DNA of 33,690 nt from an uncultured Bacilli bacterium (GTDB lineage: Bacteria; Bacillota_I; Bacilli_A; RF39; UBA660): contig CANRAE010000005.1 of NCBI GenBank assembly GCA_947628525.1, positions 1 through 33,690 of the forward strand, in the 5' to 3' direction. The notes below the pieces were generated by a model. It had not been told where the DNA came from. It saw nothing but the letters and a program-made list of their open reading frames with translations, and ran no database searches. The position numbers and the translations under genes are program-made. Each line of letters starts with the position of its first letter. The first letter of the stretch is position 1. Positions 8,803 to 21,530 of the stretch are shown in pieces.

Positions 8803-8831
8803 ATATTAGCAAATATCAAAAAAATTATCAA
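8803..8831 (-). promoter_or_regulatory. Putative promoter of the four-gene islet
   Basis: Minus strand TTGATA-(17 nt)-TAATAT with extended -10 (TGC before TAATAT), about 75 nt upstream of the 8728 start. Confidence 0.65.
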
Positions 8832-9010
8832 GATATTTTTTACTTATTATTTTCTTTAAAATATAAAATATCAATATAATTTAATAAATATCTAATAATT
8901 TATTTAAATAATAATTAAATATGATAATAAATTAACCTTATTAAATTACATAATAAGTGCTGAATTCAATGATTATAAAACAACACCCAAGGGCAAAAAT
9001 TCAATAAATT

Positions 9011-11591
<2,581 letters not shown>

Positions 11592-11725
11592 GAGCTTACC
11601 TTCCTTTATGATCTTTTCACTATATATCTATAATTATTATACTATTATTATATTTTTTTTCTAGTATATTATTTAAATTTGTTAGTTGTTATGATATACT
11701 TTTACTATATTAAGGAGGAGGAAAT

Positions 11726-12982
11726 ATGAATATTGTAAAACTTAATGAATATGAATTTGATAAATTTTCAAAAACACATAAATATCATAGTTATTACCAA
11801 ACTTCTTCTTATGCTAAATTAATGGAAAAATCAGGTCTTAAACCATTATATTTAGGATTTTATGATAATAATAATATGGTGGGAGCTACTTTAATTTTAG
11901 CTAAAAATGTTTTAATGGGTTTCAAATATGGATATGCTCCAAGAGGTTTATTAATCGATTATGAAAAATTTTCACAGTTAACAGAAATTACAATGGAACT
12001 TAAAAATTATTTATTTAAAGATCGTTATATTTTATTAAAAATAGATCCTTTAATAGTAATTAATGAGAAAGATAAAAAGGGAAATATTTTATATAGTTAC
12101 AATAATTTAGATAATTTAATTAATAAATTAAATGATATAGGTTATCATCATTGTGGTTTCAATCAATTTTTTGAATCGATCAAGCCAAGATGGAATGCTT
12201 CTATTGATCTAAGTGAGGATATTAATACTGCATACAAAAAATATAATAAGCAAATAAGAACTAAAATTAGAAAAGCTAATAAATTTGGAGTTACTGCTTA
12301 CAAAGATAACAATGCTATTGACAAAATATATTCTTTTATAGAAAAAAATGGGACATATTCGATTGATTATTATTATAATTTAAGAAAAGAATTTGGTGAT
12401 GATATTGAAGTTTATGTAACCAATTTAAATACTTCTGTTTATGTTGAGGGAAGTAGATTATTATATGAAAAAGAGTTAGAGTATAACGATTATTTAAATA
12501 ATATTATTTCAAGAGACAACTACAAAGGAAAAAACATGAAAGATATTTTAAATAAAAAGATGGAATCAGATAAGATGTTAGTTTCTTATAAAAATTATAT
12601 GATTAAAGCTACTGATTTATTTAAAGAATATCCCGAAGGGTTAATTATTGGTGGGGCAGTATTAATCAAAGATAATGATATCCTTCGTTTATTAATTGAA
12701 GGATATGATCATGATTATGGCAATTTATGTCCATTATATTTATTAAAATGGGAAATTATTAAAGAATATAATCAATCACAATATAAAGAGTTTGATCTAA
12801 ATGCCATTGTTGGTGATCATGATAAAAATAATCCTTATTATGGATTAAACGAAGCCAAATTAGGATATAATGCCGTTAGTCGTGAATATATAGGAGAATT
12901 TAATTTAATAATTAATAATCCAATGTATGCATTATATAAAAGCATTCAAGCAAATGATTCATTTAAAGATATTAAAAAATAA
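11726..12982 (+). CDS. FemAB/FemX-family peptidoglycan bridge aminoacyltransferase
   Basis: HSYYQTSSYAKLMEKSGLKPLYLGFYD...YGYAPRGLLIDYE...RWNASIDLSEDINTAYKKYNKQIRTKIRKANKFGV...YLLKWEIIKEYNQSQYKEFDLNAIVGD is typical FemAB; RBS AAGGAGG. Confidence 0.9.
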   Translation: MNIVKLNEYEFDKFSKTHKYHSYYQTSSYAKLMEKSGLKPLYLGFYDNNNMVGATLILAKNVLMGFKYGYAPRGLLIDYEKFSQLTEITMELKNYLFKDRYILLKIDPLIVINEKDKKGNILYSYNNLDNLINKLNDIGYHHCGFNQFFESIKPRWNASIDLSEDINTAYKKYNKQIRTKIRKANKFGVTAYKDNNAIDKIYSFIEKNGTYSIDYYYNLRKEFGDDIEVYVTNLNTSVYVEGSRLLYEKELEYNDYLNNIISRDNYKGKNMKDILNKKMESDKMLVSYKNYMIKATDLFKEYPEGLIIGGAVLIKDNDILRLLIEGYDHDYGNLCPLYLLKWEIIKEYNQSQYKEFDLNAIVGDHDKNNPYYGLNEAKLGYNAVSREYIGEFNLIINNPMYALYKSIQANDSFKDIKK

Positions 12983-12993
12983 ATAATAGTATT

Positions 12994-13022
12994 AAAGATG
13001 CTTTGTTAAAGTATCTTTTTTC
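12994..13022 (+). terminator. Intrinsic terminator after the femAB-like gene
   Basis: AAAGATGCTTT-GTT-AAAGTATCTTT (11-bp stem with one G-U pair) followed by TTTC. Confidence 0.75.
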
Positions 13023-13062
13023 TTTTGACAATAATTAATCTTCTCATTATAATAAGTTACAC

Positions 13063-14127
13063 ATGGATGGAAATATGAAAACGGGAAACATAAATACTAT
13101 TGCTAAATGGGATTTAATAAATAATTGTTGGAATTATAATATTGATGATACTAATTTAGGTAAAAGTCTAGCTATTGCTAACTATACTCCTATTATTAAT
13201 AACGAAAAAGAAAAAATAAATTATATCATCATTGGTTATGGTTCTAGAGTTGAAGATCACTCAAAAGATAGTAAAACGATTAAAGAAAAAGAAGTCCGTA
13301 TAGATAACACTCTTAACTATTTTCAAAAACTAAATAGTAACTATAATATTAAACTATTCTTAATGGACGCTGATGCACCAATTATTGAAGATGCTAAGTT
13401 ATTAGCGCAATATATTGATTTATTGGCTAGCCAAGAAAATACCAATACAATAAATATTATCGCTCTTTCTAAGTGTGGTGCTATGAGTTTCTATATGCCA
13501 AGTTTTTTCAAAAATCCTTATTCCTTTCAAAAAACTAATATATTTAATGCCGCTACTCCTTACCGTGGAACAAAATTAGCATCGCCCTTAATTTTTTATC
13601 CTGAGGTAAAACAATTAGTTATTAATATGATTGGGGATCATAAATTAACCGACTTAATATACAAAAATCTAATCAAATTTTATGAAAGCATCAGCAGTAA
13701 TTCACACATGGATTATGATATAGCAGTTCCTAATGGTATACCCAAAGATAAATTAAACTGTTATGATTCATCATTTATACCAAACATATTTCAAGAAAAC
13801 AATATAAATGCCATCAAAAGAATCAATGGCTTTAAAAATATTGTAACAACCATAGATGATAAAACTTTTCGTGAAGCTGCTAAAACAATGAACTTTACAG
13901 GAATGGGATTATGTTTAATAAATAAAATATTTTTTGAAAATAAATCTGATGGTATGGTTTATTGTGAAGACCAGAAAAATGTCGAGAGTGTTTTAGATAT
14001 TCATAGTTATACTATAACTAGCCATCATTCTGTAAATACAAATATAAAAGCCTTTAATAATATATTAGATTTGGTTAACGATTCTATCGAAGAAGAAAAA
14101 GAGAAAAAATTATCATTAAAAATTTAA
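13063..14127 (+). CDS. Hypothetical protein, possible alpha/beta-hydrolase (lipase/esterase-like)
   Basis: INYIIIGYGSR... followed by INIIALSKCGAMSFYMPSFF (degenerate nucleophile elbow) and a late SDGMVYCED...HSYTITSHHSVNTN segment that could supply Asp/His. Confidence 0.45.
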   Translation: MDGNMKTGNINTIAKWDLINNCWNYNIDDTNLGKSLAIANYTPIINNEKEKINYIIIGYGSRVEDHSKDSKTIKEKEVRIDNTLNYFQKLNSNYNIKLFLMDADAPIIEDAKLLAQYIDLLASQENTNTINIIALSKCGAMSFYMPSFFKNPYSFQKTNIFNAATPYRGTKLASPLIFYPEVKQLVINMIGDHKLTDLIYKNLIKFYESISSNSHMDYDIAVPNGIPKDKLNCYDSSFIPNIFQENNINAIKRINGFKNIVTTIDDKTFREAAKTMNFTGMGLCLINKIFFENKSDGMVYCEDQKNVESVLDIHSYTITSHHSVNTNIKAFNNILDLVNDSIEEEKEKKLSLKI

Positions 14128-14136
14128 TTATTTATA

Positions 14137-14176
14137 TAAAAAAACAAACCATACACAATATGGTTTATTTTTTTGT
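14137..14176. terminator. Bidirectional intrinsic terminator between convergent genes
   Basis: AAACCATA-CACAA-TATGGTTT flanked by an A-run on the left and a T-run on the right. Confidence 0.8.
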
Positions 14177-16828
14177 TTTTTGATACTTAATCTTTTTATA
14201 AATTTCTAATACAAACAAAATAATAGTTGATATTAAAAATAAATAAATTAAATGTAAAACCGGAATTGATGAAGTTTGTAAAAAGGCACTTAATCCATCA
14301 ACTTCTGCAAAAATAATTTGTAATACTATAGCACTAACTATACTAAAAATGACAAAAGGATTGGTTTTAAAAGAGATTTTGTAAAAAGATTCCTTTTCAC
14401 TACGGCAATTAAGAACATGCATATTTTGCATAAAGACCATAAGCATTACAATATAACCTCGGGCTAATTTAACATCCATTCTTAGTCCCTTAATTAAATA
14501 CACCCATACACCAAATACTATTAAACCTATCGTAAGACCTGATAATAAAACCTCATGCATTAAAGTTTTATTAAAAATAGATTCTTTTGTATCCCTTGGT
14601 TTTTCTTGCATTATATTTTGCTCTGGTTTTTCAAATGATAATGCTAAATCTTGAAGACCATCAGTTACAATATTTAACCACAATAGTTGAATAGCCACTA
14701 ATGGCATAGGTAAATCACAAGCAATAGAAAGTAAAAAGAACATTACTTCAGCTAAACCACACGATAATAACAAATAACTTACTTTTCGAATATTACTATA
14801 AGCACAACGACCTTCTTTAATTCCTCTTACAATTGATTTAAAATTATCATCCATTATAATCATAGCTGACGTCTCTTTTGCTGTATCTGTTCCACTACCC
14901 ATCGCAATTCCAATATTAGCACTTCTTATAGCCGGAGCATCATTTACTCCATCACCAGTAACTGCAACAAATTCACCTTGGCGTTTATATGACTCTACTA
15001 TTTCTAATTTATCAAGGGGACTAACACGTGAAAAAACTTTTTTAGAGCTAACAAACTCATCAAACATTTTTTCACCCAAAGCATAATACTTATTAACATC
15101 TTCGCCACTAGCAACTTCATTATAATCATTAACTAACTCTAAATCTTTGGCGATCTTATAAGCGGTTAAAGGATGATCACCAGTAATCATTACTACTTTA
15201 ATTCCCGCATTACTACATTCTTTAATAGATTTTTTAACCTCATCCCTTACTGGATCAATAAAAGCAACTAAACCACAAAAAGTTAATTTTTCTATATCAT
15301 TTTCATCATAATATTCTTTTTCTTGAAACTTTTTAACTTCCCCATTAGCAATAGCAATAACTCTATAACCTTCACGAGCTAACTCTTCATTTTGCTTTTT
15401 TAATAATTCACAATCTATTTTAATATTCTTATTTTTACTATTCATACGATTAGAAAAACTTAATACTTTTTCCAATGATCCTTTTACTGTACAATAATTA
15501 TTTTCATCTATACTATAGAAAACAGCTGAATATTTGTTTTCTGATTCATAAGGAATTCTACCTTTAATTTGAATATTATTACTATCTATACCTGCCTTTA
15601 AGCCTAAGGCTAAAAAAGCAATATCAATAGAGTCCCCATACATCGTAAAATTATTATCATTTTTTTCAAGCTTTGCTTCATTATTAATAGTACCTAATAA
15701 ACTAATAAATTGTGCTTGTTCATAATCGTTCCCATTAGTAATAATTTTACCTTTATCATTATAACCAGTACCTTCTATATCATATAAAGATCCATCTGGT
15801 AATAATATTTTTTTAGCTGTTTGTTCATTAACAGTTAAAGTACCAGTTTTATCACTAGCAATTACGGTACAACTACCTAAACTTTCTACTGAATTTAATT
15901 TCTTTACTACCACATTATTTTTAGCCATTCTGTTTGAAGCAATTGATAAGGCCATTGTTAAAGCAAGTGGTAAACCTTCTGGCATTGCCGAAACAGAAAG
16001 AGCAATTACTGATAAGAAGATTTCACTACCAGGTACTTGTTTATATAATAAAACACAAGTTATAATTAGAGCTACTACAATGATTAAGATACTTATTTGC
16101 TTAGAAAACTTTTCCATTCTAATAGTTAATGGTGATTTAGTTTCTTTTGTATTAGATACTTTATTGGCAATTTTACCAATTTCCGTATTTAAAGCAGTTT
16201 CAACAACGATAGCTTTAGCACGTCCCGTTACAACTACGGTTCCCGCATAAGCCATGTTTTTACGATCTCCTAGGTTAGCTTGTTCTAGTATTATTTTATT
16301 AGTCTTAACAATATTAGTACTTTCACCAGTTAAAATAGATTCATCAATTTGTAAATTATGACATTCAATAATTCTTAAATCAGCACTTATTTTATCACCT
16401 GACTCTAATAAAACAATATCACCACGAACTAATTCACTAGAATCAATTGTTTGTTCAATACCATCACGCAATACTTTGCAATGGACTTTAATTAATTTAG
16501 ATAGACTTTCTGCTGTTTTTTCAGCATTCCACTCTTGAAATGTTCCTATAATTAAGTCAACAATAACTATAAATAATATAGCACAAGCATCAACATATTC
16601 ATTTATTATGATAGAAAAAATAATAGTAACAATAAGTAATAACACAATAGGATCAAGTATTTGACGAAAGAAAATCTTTAAAGCACTATCTTTTTTCTTT
16701 TTAGGTAATTCATTTTTACCATTTTTAATAAGTCTTTCCAATGCCTCGCTTTTATCTAATCCTTCTTCATTAGATTTTAAACGTTCAAGCACTTCTTTAT
16801 AATCTAAAATATACCACTTTTCTTCCAT
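14165..16828 (-). CDS. Cation-translocating P-type ATPase (calcium-type, PMCA/SERCA-like)
   Basis: DESILTGES; SAMPEGLPLALTMALSIASNRMAKNNVVVKKLNSVESLGSCTVIASDKTGTLT; MITGDHPLTA; VTGDGVNDAPAIRSANIGIAMG; C-terminal cation ATPase domain. Confidence 0.95.
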   Translation of the reverse strand: MEEKWYILDYKEVLERLKSNEEGLDKSEALERLIKNGKNELPKKKKDSALKIFFRQILDPIVLLLIVTIIFSIIINEYVDACAILFIVIVDLIIGTFQEWNAEKTAESLSKLIKVHCKVLRDGIEQTIDSSELVRGDIVLLESGDKISADLRIIECHNLQIDESILTGESTNIVKTNKIILEQANLGDRKNMAYAGTVVVTGRAKAIVVETALNTEIGKIANKVSNTKETKSPLTIRMEKFSKQISILIIVVALIITCVLLYKQVPGSEIFLSVIALSVSAMPEGLPLALTMALSIASNRMAKNNVVVKKLNSVESLGSCTVIASDKTGTLTVNEQTAKKILLPDGSLYDIEGTGYNDKGKIITNGNDYEQAQFISLLGTINNEAKLEKNDNNFTMYGDSIDIAFLALGLKAGIDSNNIQIKGRIPYESENKYSAVFYSIDENNYCTVKGSLEKVLSFSNRMNSKNKNIKIDCELLKKQNEELAREGYRVIAIANGEVKKFQEKEYYDENDIEKLTFCGLVAFIDPVRDEVKKSIKECSNAGIKVVMITGDHPLTAYKIAKDLELVNDYNEVASGEDVNKYYALGEKMFDEFVSSKKVFSRVSPLDKLEIVESYKRQGEFVAVTGDGVNDAPAIRSANIGIAMGSGTDTAKETSAMIIMDDNFKSIVRGIKEGRCAYSNIRKVSYLLLSCGLAEVMFFLLSIACDLPMPLVAIQLLWLNIVTDGLQDLALSFEKPEQNIMQEKPRDTKESIFNKTLMHEVLLSGLTIGLIVFGVWVYLIKGLRMDVKLARGYIVMLMVFMQNMHVLNCRSEKESFYKISFKTNPFVIFSIVSAIVLQIIFAEVDGLSAFLQTSSIPVLHLIYLFLISTIILFVLEIYKKIKYQKTKK

Positions 16829-16992
16829 ACAATTGCTCCTTATCTTACATAGAAACTATAACATTTATAGATAATTTATGTCAATAAAGAATAGAACAGA
16901 TTACATTTTAAATTTACTATTCCATCACTTTCGTAAATAATAAATTGATATAGCATATAATAAAAATACTGCTGATAAAGTTGCAACAAAAA

Positions 16993-17021
16993 AATAAAAA
17001 AAAGAAGATCAATTGATCTCC
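16993..17021 (-). terminator. Intrinsic terminator of tuf / str operon
   Basis: Minus strand GGAGATC-AATT-GATCTTC followed by TTTTTTTTATTTTTTT. Confidence 0.85.
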
Positions 17022-17031
17022 TAATTTTACA

Positions 17032-18216
17032 TTATTTAATGATTTCTGATACTGAACCAGCACCAACTGTACGTCCACCTTCACGAATTGAGAACTTAGT
17101 TCCGTTTTCAATTGCAATTGGGTGAATTAATTCAACAGTAATTGATACATTATCTCCTGGCATAACCATGTCTACACCAGCTGGTAATTCAATAACACCA
17201 GTAACATCAGTAGTTCTGAAATAGAATTGTGGACGATAATTTGCAAAGAATGGAGTATGTCTTCCACCTTCTTCTTTAGAAAGAACATATACTTCAGCTT
17301 TAAACTTAGTATGAGGTGTAACACTTCCTGGTTTAGCTAATACTTGACCACGTTCAACTTCTTCACGAGCAATACCACGTAATAATACACCAGCATTATC
17401 TCCTGCTTCTGCAAAATCAAGTTGTTTTCTAAACATTTCAATTCCTGTAACAACTGTTTTCTTAGTATCTCTAATACCAACAATTTCTACTTCATCATTT
17501 AATTTTAATGTTCCACGTTCTACACGACCTGTAACAACTGTTCCACGTCCTGTAATTGTAAATACATCTTCAATGCTCATTAAGAATGGTTTGTTATTAT
17601 CACGTTCAGGAGTTGGAATCCATGTATCTACTGCATCCATTAATTCATCGATAGCAGCTACATATTTAGCATCTCCTTCAAGAGCTTTTAATGCTGAACC
17701 ACGGATAATTGGAGTATTGTCTCCATCATAACCATATTCACTTAATAATGAACGAATTTCCATTTCAACTAAATCTAATAATTCTGGATCATCAACTTGA
17801 TCACATTTGTTCATAAATACAACCATTCTTGGTACACCAACTTGACGTGATAGTAAGATATGTTCACGAGTTTGTGCCATAGGTCCGTCAGTAGCAGCAA
17901 TAACTAAGATTGCTCCATCCATTTGAGCAGCACCAGTAATCATGTTTTTAACATAATCAGCATGTCCTGGGCAGTCAACATGGGCATAGTGACGAGTTGC
18001 TGTTTGATACTCTACGTGTGCAGTATTAATTGTAATACCACGTTCTCTTTCTTCTGGAGCTTTATCGATATTTGCATAATCAACGAATTCTCCACCAAAT
18101 TTTTCTGCTTGTCTTTTTGTAATTGCAGCAGTTAATGTAGTTTTACCATGGTCAACATGTCCAATTGTACCAATGTTAACATGTGGTTTGCTTCTGTCAA
18201 ATTTTTCTTTTGCCAT
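17032..18216 (-). CDS. tuf: Translation elongation factor Tu
   Basis: [33 protein letters not shown]...[25 protein letters not shown]...[15 protein letters not shown]. Confidence 0.99.
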   Translation of the reverse strand: MAKEKFDRSKPHVNIGTIGHVDHGKTTLTAAITKRQAEKFGGEFVDYANIDKAPEERERGITINTAHVEYQTATRHYAHVDCPGHADYVKNMITGAAQMDGAILVIAATDGPMAQTREHILLSRQVGVPRMVVFMNKCDQVDDPELLDLVEMEIRSLLSEYGYDGDNTPIIRGSALKALEGDAKYVAAIDELMDAVDTWIPTPERDNNKPFLMSIEDVFTITGRGTVVTGRVERGTLKLNDEVEIVGIRDTKKTVVTGIEMFRKQLDFAEAGDNAGVLLRGIAREEVERGQVLAKPGSVTPHTKFKAEVYVLSKEEGGRHTPFFANYRPQFYFRTTDVTGVIELPAGVDMVMPGDNVSITVELIHPIAIENGTKFSIREGGRTVGAGSVSEIIK

Positions 18217-18324
18217 TTTTATTTCCTCCTTTTTTAATTACTATTATATTTTATCTAATAATTGATAAATTATCAACTATTTTTTCTATAATAATCAATG
18301 GAATCCATTGTTATTATTTTTTTA

Positions 18325-20394
18325 TTAATTACCGCTTTTCTTAATTATTTCATCAGCGATATTTTTAGGAACTTCTTCATAATGATCAAATGTCATAACG
18401 AAAGCTCCACGTCCTTGGCTGTTACTTCTTAATGAAGTAGCATATCCAAACATTTCTGCTAATGGTACCATTGCTGATAGCATAATAGCATTTCCTCTAT
18501 TTTCTTGACCTAATGGACGACCACGTCTACTAGTTAAGTCTCCCATAACATTACCAAAATATTCATCTGGTACTGTTACATCAACTTTCATTATAGGTTC
18601 AAGTAATACTGGATTACATTTATTTTTTGCTTCTTTTAATGCCATAGAAGCTGCAATTTTAAATGCCATTTCACTTGAGTCAACATCATGGTATGAACCA
18701 TCGAATAATGTAGCTTTAACGTCTATCATAGGATATCCTGCTAAAACTCCACCTTCAAGTGCTTCTTGTAATCCTTTATCAGTTACTGGTATATATTCTC
18801 TTGGAACTACACCACCAACAATAGCATCAACGAACTCGTATCCTTTATCAGGATTTGGTTCAAATTTAACCCATACATGTCCATATTGTCCACGTCCACC
18901 AGATTGTTTAATATATTTACCTTCACAATCAGCAGCTTTTTTAATTGTTTCACGGTATGCAACTTGTGGTTTACCAACATTAGCTTCAACCCCAAATTCT
19001 CTACGCATTCTATCAACTAAAACGTCTAAGTGTAATTCTCCCATACCAGCAATAACTGTTTGACCCGTTTCATGATCAGTATGAACTTTAAATGTAGGAT
19101 CCTCTTCTGCTAATTTTTGTAAAGCAATTCCCATCTTATCTTGATCAGCTTTTGATTTTGGTTCAACAGCTAATTGAATAACTGGTTCAGGGAATTCCAT
19201 AGATTCTAGAATTACAGGTTTCTTTTCATCACATAATGTATCTCCTGTTGTAGTATTTTTAAGTCCAACAGCAGCAGCAATATCACCTGTATAAACTTCT
19301 GAAATTTCGGTTCTGTTGTTAGCATGCATTTGTAATAAACGTCCAATACGTTCTTTACTATCTTTTGTTGAATTTAAAATATAAGAACCACTACTTAAAT
19401 GTCCTGAATATACTCTAAAGAAAGTTAAACGTCCAACAAAAGGGTCAGTCATAACTTTAAATGCTAAGGCACTAAATGGTTCGTCATCACTAGGATGTCT
19501 TAATACTTCATTTCCATTTAAATCTGTTCCTTTGATTGATTCAACATCAATTGGTGATGGTAAATAATCAATTACAGCATCTAGTAATAATTTGATACCT
19601 TTATTTCCTAAAGCTGTTCCACACATTACTGGGAAGAACTTAACTTCAAGTGTTCCTTTTCTTATTGCTCTTTTGATTTGTTCAATGGAAATATCTCCAC
19701 CTTCAAGGTATGCTTCCATCATTTCATCATCAAATTCAGCAACTGCTTCAATTAATTCAGCACGTTTTTCTTCTGCTAAATCTTTTAAATTAGCTGGAAT
19801 CTCAATTTCAACTGGCTCTTCTTCTTGTTTTCCATCGTATTGGTAAGCTTTCATTGTTACCAAGTCAATAACACCATTAAAATTATCTTCTGCACCAATA
19901 GGCCATTCAATAGGTTTAGCATTTACTCCAAGTCTTGAATCAATTGATTTTAAACTATAAACAAAATCTGCTCCCATTTTATCCATTTTATTAGCGAAAA
20001 TAATTCTTGGTACTTTAAAATCAGTAGCTTGATGCCATACTGTTTCTGTTTGTGGTTCAACACCAGCTTGAGCATCAATAAGTGCAACGGCACCATCTAG
20101 TACTCTTAAACTACGACTTACTTCAATAGTAAAGTCTACGTGTCCAGGGGTATCAATTATATTTAGTCGATATCCTTTCCAAAAAGCTGTTGTAGCAGCA
20201 GAAGTGATAGTTATACCACGTTCTTGTTCTTGCTCCATCCAGTCCATTTGGCTAGCACCATCATGAGTTTCTCCAATTTTATGTATTTTCTTTGTATGGA
20301 ATAAGACACGTTCTGTACAAGTTGTTTTTCCGGCATCAATGTGTGCCATTATTCCAAAGTTTCTTGTTTTATTTAAAGCTGTCTCTCTTGCCAT
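18325..20394 (-). CDS. fusA: Translation elongation factor G
   Basis: [58 protein letters not shown]...[23 protein letters not shown]. Confidence 0.99.
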   Translation of the reverse strand: MARETALNKTRNFGIMAHIDAGKTTCTERVLFHTKKIHKIGETHDGASQMDWMEQEQERGITITSAATTAFWKGYRLNIIDTPGHVDFTIEVSRSLRVLDGAVALIDAQAGVEPQTETVWHQATDFKVPRIIFANKMDKMGADFVYSLKSIDSRLGVNAKPIEWPIGAEDNFNGVIDLVTMKAYQYDGKQEEEPVEIEIPANLKDLAEEKRAELIEAVAEFDDEMMEAYLEGGDISIEQIKRAIRKGTLEVKFFPVMCGTALGNKGIKLLLDAVIDYLPSPIDVESIKGTDLNGNEVLRHPSDDEPFSALAFKVMTDPFVGRLTFFRVYSGHLSSGSYILNSTKDSKERIGRLLQMHANNRTEISEVYTGDIAAAVGLKNTTTGDTLCDEKKPVILESMEFPEPVIQLAVEPKSKADQDKMGIALQKLAEEDPTFKVHTDHETGQTVIAGMGELHLDVLVDRMRREFGVEANVGKPQVAYRETIKKAADCEGKYIKQSGGRGQYGHVWVKFEPNPDKGYEFVDAIVGGVVPREYIPVTDKGLQEALEGGVLAGYPMIDVKATLFDGSYHDVDSSEMAFKIAASMALKEAKNKCNPVLLEPIMKVDVTVPDEYFGNVMGDLTSRRGRPLGQENRGNAIMLSAMVPLAEMFGYATSLRSNSQGRGAFVMTFDHYEEVPKNIADEIIKKSGN

Positions 20395-20406
20395 ATTATC
20401 CCCTTC

Positions 20407-20874
20407 CTACCAACGATAATGAGCAAATGCTTTATTAGCTTCTGCCATTCTATGAGTATCTTCACGTTTTTTAACAGCTGCACCTGTTCCATTTGATGCA
20501 TCAATGATTTCAGCAGCTAAATTTTCAGCCATACCTTTTCCGCCTCTTGCTCTTGAAAAGGTTACTAACCAACGAATTCCCAATGCTTGACTTCTAGCAG
20601 GTGATACTTCGATTGGTACTTGATAGTTTGATCCACCAACTCTACGTGATTTAACTTCAAGAGCTGGTTTAATGTTTTCCATAGCTTTTTCGAAAACTTC
20701 CATAGGATCTTGTCCTGTTTTTTCTTTTACTATATCAAATGCTTCATAAAGGATTGTTTGAGCAATTCCTTTTTTACCATCTAACATAATTGCGTTAATT
20801 AATTTTGTAACTACTTTTGATTTATATATTGGATCTGGTAAAACGTCTCTTTTTACCGCACGTCTTTTACGCAT
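20407..20874 (-). CDS. rpsG: 30S ribosomal protein S7
   Basis: [39 protein letters not shown]...[13 protein letters not shown]...; str operon position. Confidence 0.99.
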   Translation of the reverse strand: MRKRRAVKRDVLPDPIYKSKVVTKLINAIMLDGKKGIAQTILYEAFDIVKEKTGQDPMEVFEKAMENIKPALEVKSRRVGGSNYQVPIEVSPARSQALGIRWLVTFSRARGGKGMAENLAAEIIDASNGTGAAVKKREDTHRMAEANKAFAHYRW

Positions 20875-20903
20875 ATTTTATCCTCCCTTCGTTTATTTGT
20901 TAA

Positions 20904-21323
20904 TTATTTCTTTGCTTTTTCTTTTTTTGCTCCGTATTTACTACGTCCTTGTTTTCTGTCTTTAACACCAGCTGTATCTAATGTACCACGAATAATATGG
21001 TAACGTACACCGATTAAGTCTTTAACACGACCACCACGGATTAATACAACACTGTGCTCTTGTAAATTATGACCAATTCCTGGAATATAACAAGTTACTT
21101 CCATTCCATTACTTAAACGTACACGAGCATATTTACGAAGTGCTGAGTTTGGTTTCTTTGGTGTCATTGTTCCAACACGAGTACATACTCCACGTTTTTG
21201 AGGTGAATTTTGATCAGTTTGTTTCTTTTCAATACTGTTTAATCCAATTCCTAAAACAGGTGATTTACTTTTTCTAGTTTTATCAGATCTGCTTTTTCTA
21301 ACTAATTGGTTTACTGTAGGCAT
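20904..21323 (-). CDS. rpsL: 30S ribosomal protein S12
   Basis: [12 protein letters not shown]...[76 protein letters not shown]. Confidence 0.99.
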   Translation of the reverse strand: MPTVNQLVRKSRSDKTRKSKSPVLGIGLNSIEKKQTDQNSPQKRGVCTRVGTMTPKKPNSALRKYARVRLSNGMEVTCYIPGIGHNLQEHSVVLIRGGRVKDLIGVRYHIIRGTLDTAGVKDRKQGRSKYGAKKEKAKK

Positions 21324-21422
21324 AAATTCAATCTCCTTTCCTTACACATTACCAGGTGTATCATTCTTGATTCTAAATATAAGTTTTGCATAAAGCAAAA
21401 CCTAAAATTAATCAACGTTAAT

Positions 21423-21451
21423 AATATACCATTATCATTTTATGAAGTCAA
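21423..21451 (-). promoter_or_regulatory. Putative str operon promoter
   Basis: Minus strand TTGACT-(17 nt)-TATATT about 100 nt upstream of rpsL. Confidence 0.7.
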
Positions 21452-21530
21452 CTACTTTTTTAATATATTTTTTATACTTAATTTAATAATATAAAATCCT
21501 TATGTTATAATATTACTCGGATGTGATTTA

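Noticed and set aside
8832-9010. AT-rich region with short palindromic runs as a possible CRISPR array, origin or RNA gene
   Set aside because: No regular repeat-spacer structure, no DnaA-box cluster and no recognisable RNA; the short palindromes are expected from extreme AT content.
16917-17117. Minus-strand 66-aa ORF at the tuf 3' end
   Set aside because: Overlaps the tuf 3' end in another frame and spans the tuf terminator; spurious.
18807-19016. Minus-strand 69-aa ORF inside fusA
   Set aside because: Alternate frame within a highly conserved gene.
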